A stretch of 20,251 nucleotides of DNA from Methanosarcinales archaeon (GTDB taxonomy: Archaea > Halobacteriota > Methanosarcinia > Methanosarcinales > Methanocomedenaceae): assembly GCA_023136155.1 (NCBI GenBank), contig JAGLRT010000016.1, forward strand, positions 1 through 20,251, written 5' to 3'. Below, piece after piece: positions 1-6,831 of this stretch. A model generated the notes under the pieces. The model saw only the letters and a program-made list of their open reading frames with translations. It ran no database searches and was not told the DNA's origin. Made by a program: the position numbers and the translations under genes. The stretch's first letter is position 1; the number at the start of each line of letters is the position of its first letter.

Positions 1-401
1 GTACCAAAGCCCTCGTCCAAAAACAATGATTCCAGCCTTGACCGCCCGCTGCTCAGTTCAGACAGTGCCATGGCCAGCGACAGTTTTACCAGGAAAGACT
101 CGCCGCCGGATAAGGGTCTGACCGGGCGTTGTTCGCCTGCATTCCACAGGTCAATTACCACCATATCCTTCATGTCAACAGCCCTTAATGCATACCTGAA
201 GCTTATATCAGACAACTGACGGTTTGCGGTCGTAATGAGCAGGTCGAACATGGTTGGCAGGGCAAATTCCCTCAGGCTGTTTGCAGGTATTATCCCTGCA
301 AGTTTCTGCCATCGTTTAATTTCAGGTCTGGCCCCTTCGAGTTTTTTTAAAAAGGTGTTAATTATCCTTAGATTTGAAGTGGATACATGCAACGTTTGAT
401 G
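1..401 (-). pseudogene. SbcC/Rad50-like ATPase, C-terminal fragment (5'-truncated, runs off the window)
   Basis: Reading leftwards from a TAA at 402-404, the open frame gives a typical C-terminal ABC head of the SbcC/Rad50 family. It contains the segment LREFALPTMFDLLITTANRQ, then FRYALRAVD, the ABC signature LSGGESFLVKLSLAMALSEL and the Walker B/D-loop start SLFLDEGFGT, where the window ends. SbcC/Rad50 proteins process DNA ends with the SbcD/Mre11 nuclease. The N-terminal Walker A head and long coiled coil should lie upstream, but only about 40 residues precede the conserved part before the stop, and the next gene upstream is the unrelated J-like gene. There is no ATG before the methionine of TMFDLL. 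I infer a 5'-truncated remnant. Local GC is about 53% (32 of 60 in the first line), unlike the AT-rich operon beside it. A split gene or an assembly break is possible. Confidence 0.7.
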
Positions 402-449
402 TTATAATTGAAAACAAAGATATCTATCATGGAGAATTGATCGCCAGAT

Positions 450-1730
450 TCATATCTCAAACATGTCCTCCAGAGTTTGTTGAGTGTGATTTATTGTTTT
501 GTTTCGTTTTTTCTTTTTCTTAGGCTTTTCTTCTTCATTTAAGGTAGAATTAATAAAGGCTTTTATTATTTCGTGTGGTATTTCATTATCTTCCAATTCA
601 ATTTCATCTGGATCATCTTCTGCTAAATCAAATTCAGTTGAGAACAAATCATTTAAAGTATCAACCATTTCTTGATTTTCAAGAAGCCACAGATAATCCT
701 CTCTTAATGATGTGTTCTTAAGCACACTATAAGCCAAGTTGATCTTGGCTGTTTTTTCCAGATACCTGTATTTTTCACGTAGTGTTTTCTCAACCTCCTT
801 TTTCTCACCTGAAAGGGAATCCCTTTCCAATCCAAGCACAGAAAGGAAAGTTTCTTCATTTGGAGGAAGATACTGTGACCAATCATTATTATTGTTTATT
901 GTTTCACTGCTCCGGGAAACAATATTAGTAATCCCGAAAGGTTCATTGAGAGCATTAAGGATGATTTTCTCAACTAACTGGTTATCAATTCGTTCCCATT
1001 TTCTCCTGTGTATTTCCCTTTCTTCAAGAATTTCCAGGTATGTGTGAGTATTGGTAAAATATATTAGAAAATTATAATCTTCCCTGAACGATTTATCACT
1101 GAGCAGAGAAAATATCTTCTGCATAAATTCCGAATCAGAATCTGAATGTTTTTTAAATGCTTCTTCGGGTGAATCCTGAGATATTCCTGCAACCTCATAA
1201 AGGTCGGGCATTCCTTGCATATATAGAACGTAATACCACTTATACTTCTCAAGTATTGATCCCATTCTATTATATTCCTTTTCAGTATTGATATTGTCAG
1301 CATGGTTCTTAATTAATTCATTTTTTTCATGCAGAGGCATGGATTTAGTTATTTGTTCAAATATAGAAAGCAATTTATTATATTTTCTTGCAAACCCTGG
1401 ATTGCTAATGACATCGAAAGCTTCTTCGATCAACTCATCAGTATAACTTGAAAAAACAAGTTTTTTTTCATAAGCTTGTTCAATCTGGCTTTTTGATGCT
1501 CCTTTTTCAACACCGAGAACACAGTAATATGTGGGTATGCCTTCCATAAGATCTTGAACCCATTCCGGATGCTTCACTTCAAATCGCTCGAACTTGCTGA
1601 TAAAGTTGCCAACACGATGCATATCCACAAATATACTGGATACTTTCCAATAGGGATCATCCAATATCGATATTTCTTGCTCAGCAATCGAAGAATCTGA
1701 TTTTATTAGTTTTTTCTTTTTCTTACTCAT
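450..1730 (-). CDS. J-like co-chaperone with three HPD-less J-like repeats and a C-terminal PIP-like motif
   Basis: This 426-residue protein is the last gene of the grpE/hsp70/J operon; its ATG overlaps the hsp70 stop (ATGAGTAA, 8 nt). Three segments resemble the J-domain fold: residues 67-120 (TYYCVLGVEKGAS, IEQAYEKK, EEAFDVISNPGFARKYN), 176-224 (DLYEVAGISQDSPEEAF, SLLSDKSFREDYN) and 294-349 (TFLSVLGLERDS, INLAYSVLKNTSLREDY). Each begins with the YxVLGV-like helix I start and ends with the AYxVLSDxxxRxxYD-like helix III. A tryptophan and a Gly-Pro or Pro-Pro turn precede each unit, so the repeats look like one duplicated module. The HPD tripeptide that stimulates Hsp70 ATPase is missing in all three. 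An acidic stretch (368-386) leads to a lysine-rich tail (403-409) and the end QQTLEDMFEI, which fits the archaeal PCNA-binding pattern QxxLxx(aromatic)F except for Met at one position. No CxxCxGxG zinc domain is present. Role as Hsp70 partner is inferred from context. Confidence 0.6.
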   Translation of the reverse strand: MSKKKKKLIKSDSSIAEQEISILDDPYWKVSSIFVDMHRVGNFISKFERFEVKHPEWVQDLMEGIPTYYCVLGVEKGASKSQIEQAYEKKLVFSSYTDELIEEAFDVISNPGFARKYNKLLSIFEQITKSMPLHEKNELIKNHADNINTEKEYNRMGSILEKYKWYYVLYMQGMPDLYEVAGISQDSPEEAFKKHSDSDSEFMQKIFSLLSDKSFREDYNFLIYFTNTHTYLEILEEREIHRRKWERIDNQLVEKIILNALNEPFGITNIVSRSSETINNNNDWSQYLPPNEETFLSVLGLERDSLSGEKKEVEKTLREKYRYLEKTAKINLAYSVLKNTSLREDYLWLLENQEMVDTLNDLFSTEFDLAEDDPDEIELEDNEIPHEIIKAFINSTLNEEEKPKKKKKRNKTINHTQQTLEDMFEI

Positions 1731-3441
1731 CTTTTTGCCTAATCTCTATTGAAATGCCTGTTTCCATGTTCGTATCAGATATTTTTAGTTCATCATTGAG
1801 CTCAATATCATTACAGAAAATTGTTTCATTTTCTCCCATAATGCCTTTCTTTAACAATTCCTGTTTGAGATCAAATATTGTTTCCCATGGATTAAGATAA
1901 AGAGCCAGTGTATCATCTGTCGATAAATTATTAATATTCACCTGTACGCTTTCAACACCAAGAAGTTTTTTCATCCATTTATTTTTGTCCTTTTTCGAGA
2001 GCCTGCTTCTGGCCTCCATCTTCACAGTACGCTGGTTACCGGATTCTTTATCTTTTGCTGTTACATGCAAAATGCCGAACTCTTTTCCGACTTCAAAAGT
2101 CACATCGATTTTGTTCTGATAAATTGGCATAGGTTCTATAGATATCCAGAATTCTCCAAGAAACTCATTTTCTTCAGGTAATTCTCCTTCCCCCTGATAC
2201 ACCGGAATTATTACTTTATCTACGAAATTCCATGCATTCGTATAATTACGGGTACGTTCAATAGGAATCTTTGTGTTCCTATCCAGTATCCTGGAAATCT
2301 TTTCATCTGAAGTTACCACACCTAATGAACTTGATATTACATCACTTATTTCGATATTACTCGCAATTCCTGATTTTATTTTTACAAATTCTGTACCTGC
2401 GATCGCAGTACCTAGGGCAACTGCTTCGTACGGATCGCCCTTTAGAGGTTCTTTTTCAAAATATTCTATAACAAATTCACGTACTGCAGGTATGAGAGTT
2501 GTGCCCCCCACAAGTAATATATCATCTATCTCATTTTTTTCAAGGGAAGCATCATTTAATGCCTGTTCAATTGGCTTTTTAGTACGCTGGATCAGGTCTG
2601 ATATCATGGAATTAAGTTCTTCCCGTGTAAATTCCATACTGAAAGGCGGTTTATTTTCAGCAACAAAGGGTATGTTAATTATAGTGCTTTTTGCTGAAGA
2701 TAGCGCTATCTTTGCTTCCTCTGAGACTTCACGGATGGTTGAACGAAGTGCCAGGTCCTTGTCCGGATTTATTCCAAACTGTTCGGATAATTTATCTGTC
2801 ACATGCTTCTCAATGCGCGCATCGATATCATCTCCTCCGAGTTTATGCTCCCCCGCACTTGAATCTACATCAAAAAAACCAGATGAAACAGTAAGTATCG
2901 TTACATCAAATGTCCCGCCCCCAAAATCATATACCAGTATTCTCCGATCTCTATCTTCTCGTATTCCATATGCAAGAGCTGCTGCTGTTGGCTCATTAAT
3001 CAATCTGAGGACGTTAAATCCGGCAATCTCTGCTGAATCTTTGATTGACTGCCTCTGTCCGTCCGAATAGTTTGCAGGGACAGATACTACGGCGTCCCTG
3101 AACCGTTTCCCGAGCCTCTGTTCGGCATCATCTGCCAGTTTATTAAATATTTGTGCGGCGATATATTCAGGGGGAAATTTATACCGACCAACCTTTTTTT
3201 TAAAGTCGGTCCCCATTTCCTTTTTAATTGAGTTTATGGTTCGCTCTGGATGCACGATAATGTTCCGCTTGGCGATTTCACCCACTTCTACTTCAGTCTC
3301 ATTTTTGAAATGAACAGTGGACGGCATCATCGTCTTTCCTTCACTGTTTTGTATCATCAATGGTTCGTCAAGTAGCATATATGCCATCTTGGAATTGGTT
3401 GTTCCAAAATCAATACCTAAAATATTTTTATTCAACATCAT
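1723..3441 (-). CDS. Hsp70/DnaK-like chaperone with a C-terminal ubiquitin-like domain in place of the lid
   Basis: This 572-residue protein has a full Hsp70 nucleotide-binding domain: phosphate-1 motif ILGIDFGTTNS at the N-terminus, VVSVPANYSDGQR, RLINEPTAAALAYG, phosphate-2 LVYDFGGGTFDVT, and DDILLVGGTTLIPAVREF. The substrate-binding beta domain follows (SLGVVTSDE, VIIPVYQGEGELPEEN, KIDVTFEVGKEFGILHVTAKD). Only the first lid helix seems present (LSKKDKNKWMKKLL). From about residue 499 the chain matches ubiquitin along its length: VQVNINNL, TLALYLNPWETIFDLK, KGIMGENETIFCNDIEL, ISDTNMETGISIEI. It ends RQKDE with no Gly-Gly, so it is a fused, non-conjugatable beta-grasp domain. Canonical DnaK has about 600-640 residues with a helical lid. 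The gene overlaps the grpE-like gene (14 nt) and the J-like gene (8 nt). The first ATG is 3441; ATG 3438 and TTG 3444 are alternatives. Confidence 0.85.
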   Translation of the reverse strand: MMLNKNILGIDFGTTNSKMAYMLLDEPLMIQNSEGKTMMPSTVHFKNETEVEVGEIAKRNIIVHPERTINSIKKEMGTDFKKKVGRYKFPPEYIAAQIFNKLADDAEQRLGKRFRDAVVSVPANYSDGQRQSIKDSAEIAGFNVLRLINEPTAAALAYGIREDRDRRILVYDFGGGTFDVTILTVSSGFFDVDSSAGEHKLGGDDIDARIEKHVTDKLSEQFGINPDKDLALRSTIREVSEEAKIALSSAKSTIINIPFVAENKPPFSMEFTREELNSMISDLIQRTKKPIEQALNDASLEKNEIDDILLVGGTTLIPAVREFVIEYFEKEPLKGDPYEAVALGTAIAGTEFVKIKSGIASNIEISDVISSSLGVVTSDEKISRILDRNTKIPIERTRNYTNAWNFVDKVIIPVYQGEGELPEENEFLGEFWISIEPMPIYQNKIDVTFEVGKEFGILHVTAKDKESGNQRTVKMEARSRLSKKDKNKWMKKLLGVESVQVNINNLSTDDTLALYLNPWETIFDLKQELLKKGIMGENETIFCNDIELNDELKISDTNMETGISIEIRQKDE

Positions 3442-4222
3442 CAATCTCTCTTACGCTTGAATTATTATTGTGAGTTTCATATGATTTATTTACCTGACAT
3501 TGATCAATGTTAACATTTGCATTATCCTGTTGTAATACATTCTGTTCGATTGAAACAATCTTTTCTTCCAGACCTATTAATGAATTACTCAGAGAATTCA
3601 AATCCCTTGTTAGTTTTTCGATATTCTCTTTTTGTAGACCTTCAAGTTCAATTATATTTTCATTCAGTTCTTTCAGAAGATATTTTGAAGGATTTATCCA
3701 TCTGAGGAATCGATTCCATGAACCGAGTTTCATGATATTCACTCCTATTGGGCGCTTTGAGACAATTATTTCACAAGGTCGAACCACATTATTTTCACTG
3801 CTATATCCCTTCCTGACTGTGCGAATAACTGAGTTCTCAGGGTAAACAATACTATACTCCAATCCAACGGCCATATGCTTGTTCGCATCGAATTCATCAC
3901 CTGCTTCCGGGTCTATTGGAGTAAGAGCTGCTGCAGAAAGTAACTGATTGTAAATCACATCAACATTTTCTTTTATATTTTCTGAATATTTTCTAACTAC
4001 GTCACAATGTGCATCATTATTCTGTTTAGATATGCGATCAAAAGAATCTGCAACTACAAGCAATCGTTTAACAAAATCCTTTTTTATTTCCTGCTGTATT
4101 TTCGCTTCATTTTTTCGACTGGACTCAATATAATCTTTAAATTCTTGTTTTAAATTGGTATATTGAGATTCAAAGCTATCAGCTTTTTTCTTAATTTCCT
4201 GAATATTATTTTCTTCCATCAT
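3428..4222 (-). CDS. GrpE-like nucleotide exchange factor with a coiled-coil C-terminal extension
   Basis: This is the first gene of the chaperone operon. The N-terminal half is a charged long helix (KKKADSFESQYTNLKQEFKD to FVKRLLVVADSFDRIS) like the GrpE dimer stalk. It is followed by the GrpE beta-wing pattern: PEAGDEFDANKHMAVGLEY, then ENSVIRTVRKGYSSENNVVR and PCEIIVSK, matching GxxFDPxxHEAV and VxxVxxxGYxxxxxVIRPAxVxVSK. GrpE proteins usually stop here. This one continues for about 110 residues, with a likely coiled coil (ELNENIIELEGLQKENIEKL onward) and an Asn/Gln-rich tail. The start is uncertain: ATG 4222 begins a normal acidic GrpE N-terminus; ATG 4276, preceded by GGAAG, would add a short hydrophobic segment. 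The TTG at 4309 is unlikely because a TATA-like box at 4322-4336 predicts transcription starting near 4300. Confidence 0.75.
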   Translation of the reverse strand: MMEENNIQEIKKKADSFESQYTNLKQEFKDYIESSRKNEAKIQQEIKKDFVKRLLVVADSFDRISKQNNDAHCDVVRKYSENIKENVDVIYNQLLSAAALTPIDPEAGDEFDANKHMAVGLEYSIVYPENSVIRTVRKGYSSENNVVRPCEIIVSKRPIGVNIMKLGSWNRFLRWINPSKYLLKELNENIIELEGLQKENIEKLTRDLNSLSNSLIGLEEKIVSIEQNVLQQDNANVNIDQCQVNKSYETHNNNSSVREIDDVE

Positions 4223-4321
4223 TACCAGTACAATATAAGTTCTGCATATACCAGATATATTTTTCCATAAATTCATTTCTTCCGAATAATTCTGAAAATT
4301 CCCACTCAAAATGGACCCACC

Positions 4322-4336
4322 CTATATAATAAAATA
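4322..4336 (-). promoter_or_regulatory. Candidate TATA box of the chaperone operon
   Basis: On the minus strand the sequence reads TATTTTATTATATAGG, an AT-rich box-A-like element about 45 bases upstream of ATG 4276 and about 100 upstream of ATG 4222. Archaeal transcription normally starts 22-27 bases downstream of box A, which gives a start near 4303 and argues against a translation start at 4309. No strong repressor palindrome is visible around it. Confidence 0.4.
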
Positions 4337-4429
4337 CTCCTGTTTAATTGCAGGAGGTTTTGGATGGGCTCAATGGAAGTGTGGATGGGCGACGATATTC
4401 GCATAAAAATCACGCGAAATCCCAGGTTT

Positions 4430-5503
4430 TCATCTACCAGAATTACATTTCATCCCGCTCTCATCAAAACACCCATTACATGAAGTACACTCAGCCTCAA
4501 GCACTCCCTTCCTGAACTTCACAACCAGCTCAGGCTCCCTAATAAACGGCCTGCTAAGCGCAACCATATCTGCGTAACCACCTTCAAGCATTTTCTCCAT
4601 CACAGCCCTTGACCTCATGCCCCCAACAAGCATCACAGGGATGCCCACAGCCTGCTTTACCATCCGGGCATAATCCTTGAAATACGCCTCCTTCTCAGGT
4701 GCATTAATCCCCGGTCTGGACATCACCTCCCCGGCCTCAAGAATCCCGCCGCTCACCTCAATGGCACATACTCCTGCCCGCTCCAGTGCCACGGCAATCT
4801 CTACACATTCGGGCGCATCCAGACCTTTATCCTCAAAACCATCCGTGGCATTCATCTTCGCCATTATCGGGAAGTCCTGACCCACCAGTTCCCGGGCGCG
4901 GATGATAATCCTTGCAATGATGCGCGTCCTGTTCTCCACAGACCCGCCCCAATCGTCAGTACGCCGGTTTGTGTAGGGTGAAATAAAACTGCTAAGCAAA
5001 AAGCCGTGTGCCACATGCAGCTGCACTGCATCAAATCCAGCTTCCTGTGCCCGGCGCACTGCCTGGGCGAAATCTTCAATTGTCCCCAGTATCTGCTCTT
5101 CGGTCATGGCCCGAGGCGTTTTACAAGATGATGAGTCCTTCACTGCAGAGGGCGCCATGGTCTGTGGATACTCGGGTGTGACCAGGGCCTGCCTACCACC
5201 ATGCACGACCTGTAGTGCAATCTTGCTGTCGTATTTATGCACCCGCTCAGTTATCTGTTTGTACGGTCCTATGAACCTGTCATCGTAGATACCCTGCTGG
5301 TGCTGGCTGCTCCTGCCTGACGACCTCACATAGGAATAGCCTGAAATGATGAGCCCGATCTCGTGCTTTGCCAGGTCTTCGTATATATCACCTATGGCTG
5401 GTGTGGGTGTGCCGTCTTCTTGTGCCATCCATTCGTGGCTGGCTGAGCGCACGAATCGATTTTGAATATGTAGACATCTAATATCGATGTGTTCAAAGAG
5501 CAT
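4430..5503 (-). CDS. NADH:flavin oxidoreductase / Old Yellow Enzyme family protein
   Basis: A TIM-barrel FMN enzyme of the OYE family, about 357 residues from the chosen start. Family motifs are clear: NRFVRSASHEWMA near the N-terminus, the FMN/substrate motif LQVVHGGRQA, then VQLHVAHGFLLSSFISPYTN followed by RRTDDWGGSVENRTR, the barrel strands IMAKMNATDGF and IPVMLVGGMRS, and the phosphate site MVALSRPFIREPELV. The C-terminus keeps the CTSCNGCF cysteine pair, which in larger dienoyl-CoA reductase relatives starts an iron-sulfur region, but the extra FAD/NAD domain is absent. These proteins reduce activated C=C bonds; the true substrate is unknown. ATG 5503 is chosen because AAGGA lies 9 bases upstream and the family N-terminus begins there; longer starts add an odd leader over a 15-bp tandem repeat. 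GC is about 50%, in contrast to the chaperone operon. Confidence 0.85.
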   Translation of the reverse strand: MLFEHIDIRCLHIQNRFVRSASHEWMAQEDGTPTPAIGDIYEDLAKHEIGLIISGYSYVRSSGRSSQHQQGIYDDRFIGPYKQITERVHKYDSKIALQVVHGGRQALVTPEYPQTMAPSAVKDSSSCKTPRAMTEEQILGTIEDFAQAVRRAQEAGFDAVQLHVAHGFLLSSFISPYTNRRTDDWGGSVENRTRIIARIIIRARELVGQDFPIMAKMNATDGFEDKGLDAPECVEIAVALERAGVCAIEVSGGILEAGEVMSRPGINAPEKEAYFKDYARMVKQAVGIPVMLVGGMRSRAVMEKMLEGGYADMVALSRPFIREPELVVKFRKGVLEAECTSCNGCFDESGMKCNSGR

Positions 5504-5552
5504 TAAAATCATTCCTTGATAAGTCATTCCGGGAAAAGCCGGTTGAACAATT

Positions 5553-5582
5553 ATGACCATACTCAATATGATCATACTCAAT
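5553..5582. repeat. 15-bp tandem direct repeat upstream of the flavin oxidoreductase gene
   Basis: Two adjacent 15-base units, ATGACCATACTCAAT (5553-5567) and ATGATCATACTCAAT (5568-5582), differ at one base. They lie 50-80 bases upstream of the proposed ATG at 5503, where operator or promoter elements would be expected. They share the core CATACT with the palindrome in front of nikM, but the similarity is short. Confidence 0.55.
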
Positions 5583-5671
5583 TAAAAATCTTTTGGAACT
5601 TGCCCCAATAAAGTTTAATCATGTCCCGAAATACAGATAGAGGTATACTATGTATATGAAATAATAGCAGG

Positions 5672-5692
5672 CAGGGGACGTTAAGTCCCCTG
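5672..5692. terminator. GC-rich hairpin at the end of nikN
   Basis: CAGGGGAC and GTCCCCTG form a perfect 8-bp stem around a 5-base loop (GTTAA). The hairpin overlaps the stop codon of nikN. On the plus strand it is followed directly by six T, the classic intrinsic-terminator layout, but the upstream gene is on the minus strand, where the flank is only moderately T-rich. It may define the 3' end of the nikMN transcript or stop antisense transcription. Confidence 0.45.
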
Positions 5693-5998
5693 TTTTTTAC
5701 CAAGTACCTTAGCAAGACCCAGGGATATCCCCAGCATCAATAAGGTACCAGCGACAATAGCAACCACTTCACCCAACTTGCCCATTCCCTCTATGGAATA
5801 GTCGGGCATTGGTGCCTCATATTCTATGGGTGCCCTTTCACCTATAAACTCCTCTGCATGCTCCTCATTCCCTCCACCTACCAAGTTGATGAGGTTCATA
5901 TCCAGGCCGTCCGGGTTGCTTGATGCCAAAAACGGAGCCATTACCGAGATGATGATAGCTATCACTGCTCCGGCTATTATGATGTTCTTATTTTTCAT
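5681..5998 (-). CDS. nikN: NikN/CbiN-like small membrane component of ECF nickel transporter
   Basis: A 105-residue protein with two membrane segments (about 5-25 and 76-96) and an outside loop carrying the NPDGLD motif (residues 29-33) and APMPDYSIEG, both typical of the CbiN/NikN/PDGLE family. This subunit sits with the substrate-specific NikM protein and is needed for metal transport. Its ATG overlaps the nikM stop as ATGA, so the two are translationally coupled. The chain is clearly paralogous to residues 213-305 of the NikMNO fusion at 8.1-10.0 kb (PMPDYSI, GLG/GMG, GEVLSIAAGT versus GEVVAIVAGT). No ATPase or T-component gene follows it; the complex may borrow NikQ/NikO from the neighbouring operon. 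Nickel rather than cobalt is inferred from the adjacent nikR. Confidence 0.85.
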   Translation of the reverse strand: MKNKNIIIAGAVIAIIISVMAPFLASSNPDGLDMNLINLVGGGNEEHAEEFIGERAPIEYEAPMPDYSIEGMGKLGEVVAIVAGTLLMLGISLGLAKVLGKKQGT

Positions 5999-6645
5999 GC
6001 TGCAACCCCTACACCTGGTATTGACTTTTCAGATACAACATCGGGCCTCACCGCCATTATCCTGTTCAGGGCAATAGCTGTAATCAATCCTTCACCAACA
6101 ACACCTATAACTGCATGGTAAAGCCCCATTAATAACAAACCTTCCCATAAGGGAAATATGCCTGCGAAATACATCTGTACAGCACAAACCAATGAAGCAA
6201 TAAAGATGGACAGCCAACCGGCAGCGAAAGAAGCACCCGTCATTCCTATACTATTTTTAAGTGCATTATATGAATAGAATCCTACAAAACCTCCGACAAC
6301 ACCCATATTGACAATATTGGCACCCATTGCTGTAATACCTCCATCTGCGAACACAACACCCTGCACCACCAGTACCAGTGTGAGAAGCAACACCCCGGCA
6401 AAGGGACTGCCCAGAATGATGGCTGCCAGGGCTGCCCCCATCATGTGACCGCTTGTGCCCCATGGTATGGGTATGTTCATGGCCTGGATGGCAAATATGC
6501 CAGCCCCAAGGGCCGCAAGCATAGGTATCTTCATTTCGTCCAAATCTTTCCGTGCCCATTCAAGGGACTTTGCTATAAAGACCAGGGCAATCAGCCAGTA
6601 AATGATTGTCTGTTCCAATGGTATTAAACCGTCTCCAATATGCAT
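5995..6645 (-). CDS. nikM: NikM/CbiM substrate-binding membrane component of ECF nickel transporter
   Basis: A 216-residue polytopic membrane protein that starts exactly MHIGDGLIP. In characterised NikM the metal is held by the N-terminal Met-His pair and a histidine in the GTSGHMxG motif; here these are Met1, His2 and His67 (GTSGHMMGA, 63-71). Further family motifs are ADGGITAMGANIVNMG (100-115) and LYHAVIGVVGEGLI. Start choice is firm: GGAGG lies 7 bases upstream and the metal site needs this N-terminus. It forms an operon with nikN and is divergent from nikR. A perfect 21-bp palindrome lies directly upstream of the ribosome site, a good place for nickel-responsive repression. It is paralogous to residues 1-207 of the NikMNO fusion. 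Confidence 0.92.
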   Translation of the reverse strand: MHIGDGLIPLEQTIIYWLIALVFIAKSLEWARKDLDEMKIPMLAALGAGIFAIQAMNIPIPWGTSGHMMGAALAAIILGSPFAGVLLLTLVLVVQGVVFADGGITAMGANIVNMGVVGGFVGFYSYNALKNSIGMTGASFAAGWLSIFIASLVCAVQMYFAGIFPLWEGLLLMGLYHAVIGVVGEGLITAIALNRIMAVRPDVVSEKSIPGVGVAA

Positions 6646-6659
6646 AAAATTCCTCCTAT

Positions 6660-6680
6660 AATAATCATAGTATGATTATT
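6660..6680. promoter_or_regulatory. Perfect 21-bp palindrome, candidate NikR operator
   Basis: AATAATCATA, a central G, and TATGATTATT form a perfect inverted repeat between the nikM ribosome site and its likely promoter. The core ATACTATGAT (minus strand) recurs at 10065-10074 upstream of the nikMNO fusion, and ATACTATG recurs at 5645-5652 downstream of nikN. NikR is a ribbon-helix-helix tetramer that binds inverted half-sites, so co-location with nikR and two nickel transporters supports an operator role, although the spacing differs from the E. coli operator. Confidence 0.5.
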
Positions 6681-6687
6681 CAATTAA

Positions 6688-6700
6688 TTCGTAATACGAA
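6688..6700. promoter_or_regulatory. 13-bp palindrome in the nikR-nikM intergenic region
   Basis: TTCGTA, a central A, and TACGAA form a perfect inverted repeat 7 bases beyond the 21-bp palindrome. A third inverted repeat, ATGAAA-AA-TTTCAT, lies near 6768-6782 closer to nikR. These may be regulator sites for the divergent promoters; the short length leaves chance possible in AT-rich DNA. Confidence 0.3.
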
Positions 6701-6831
6701 ATTATTCATTATCTTTTATGTATAAGTATTTTATGTTATATTATCTGCATATGGTATTAATAATTCAATGAAAAATTTCATGTATAAAGAAATAGTTTTA
6801 CACATACCAATTTAAAGGAGATTATTTTACA

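Noticed and set aside
2273..3070. 265-codon open frame on the plus strand opposite hsp70
   Set aside because: The minus strand carries unmistakable Hsp70 motifs through the same bases; the plus-strand product is Ser-rich without motifs.
4398..4418. TTCGC ... GCGAA inverted repeat after the flavin oxidoreductase gene
   Set aside because: The stem is 5 bp with an 11-base loop; expected by chance in this much sequence.
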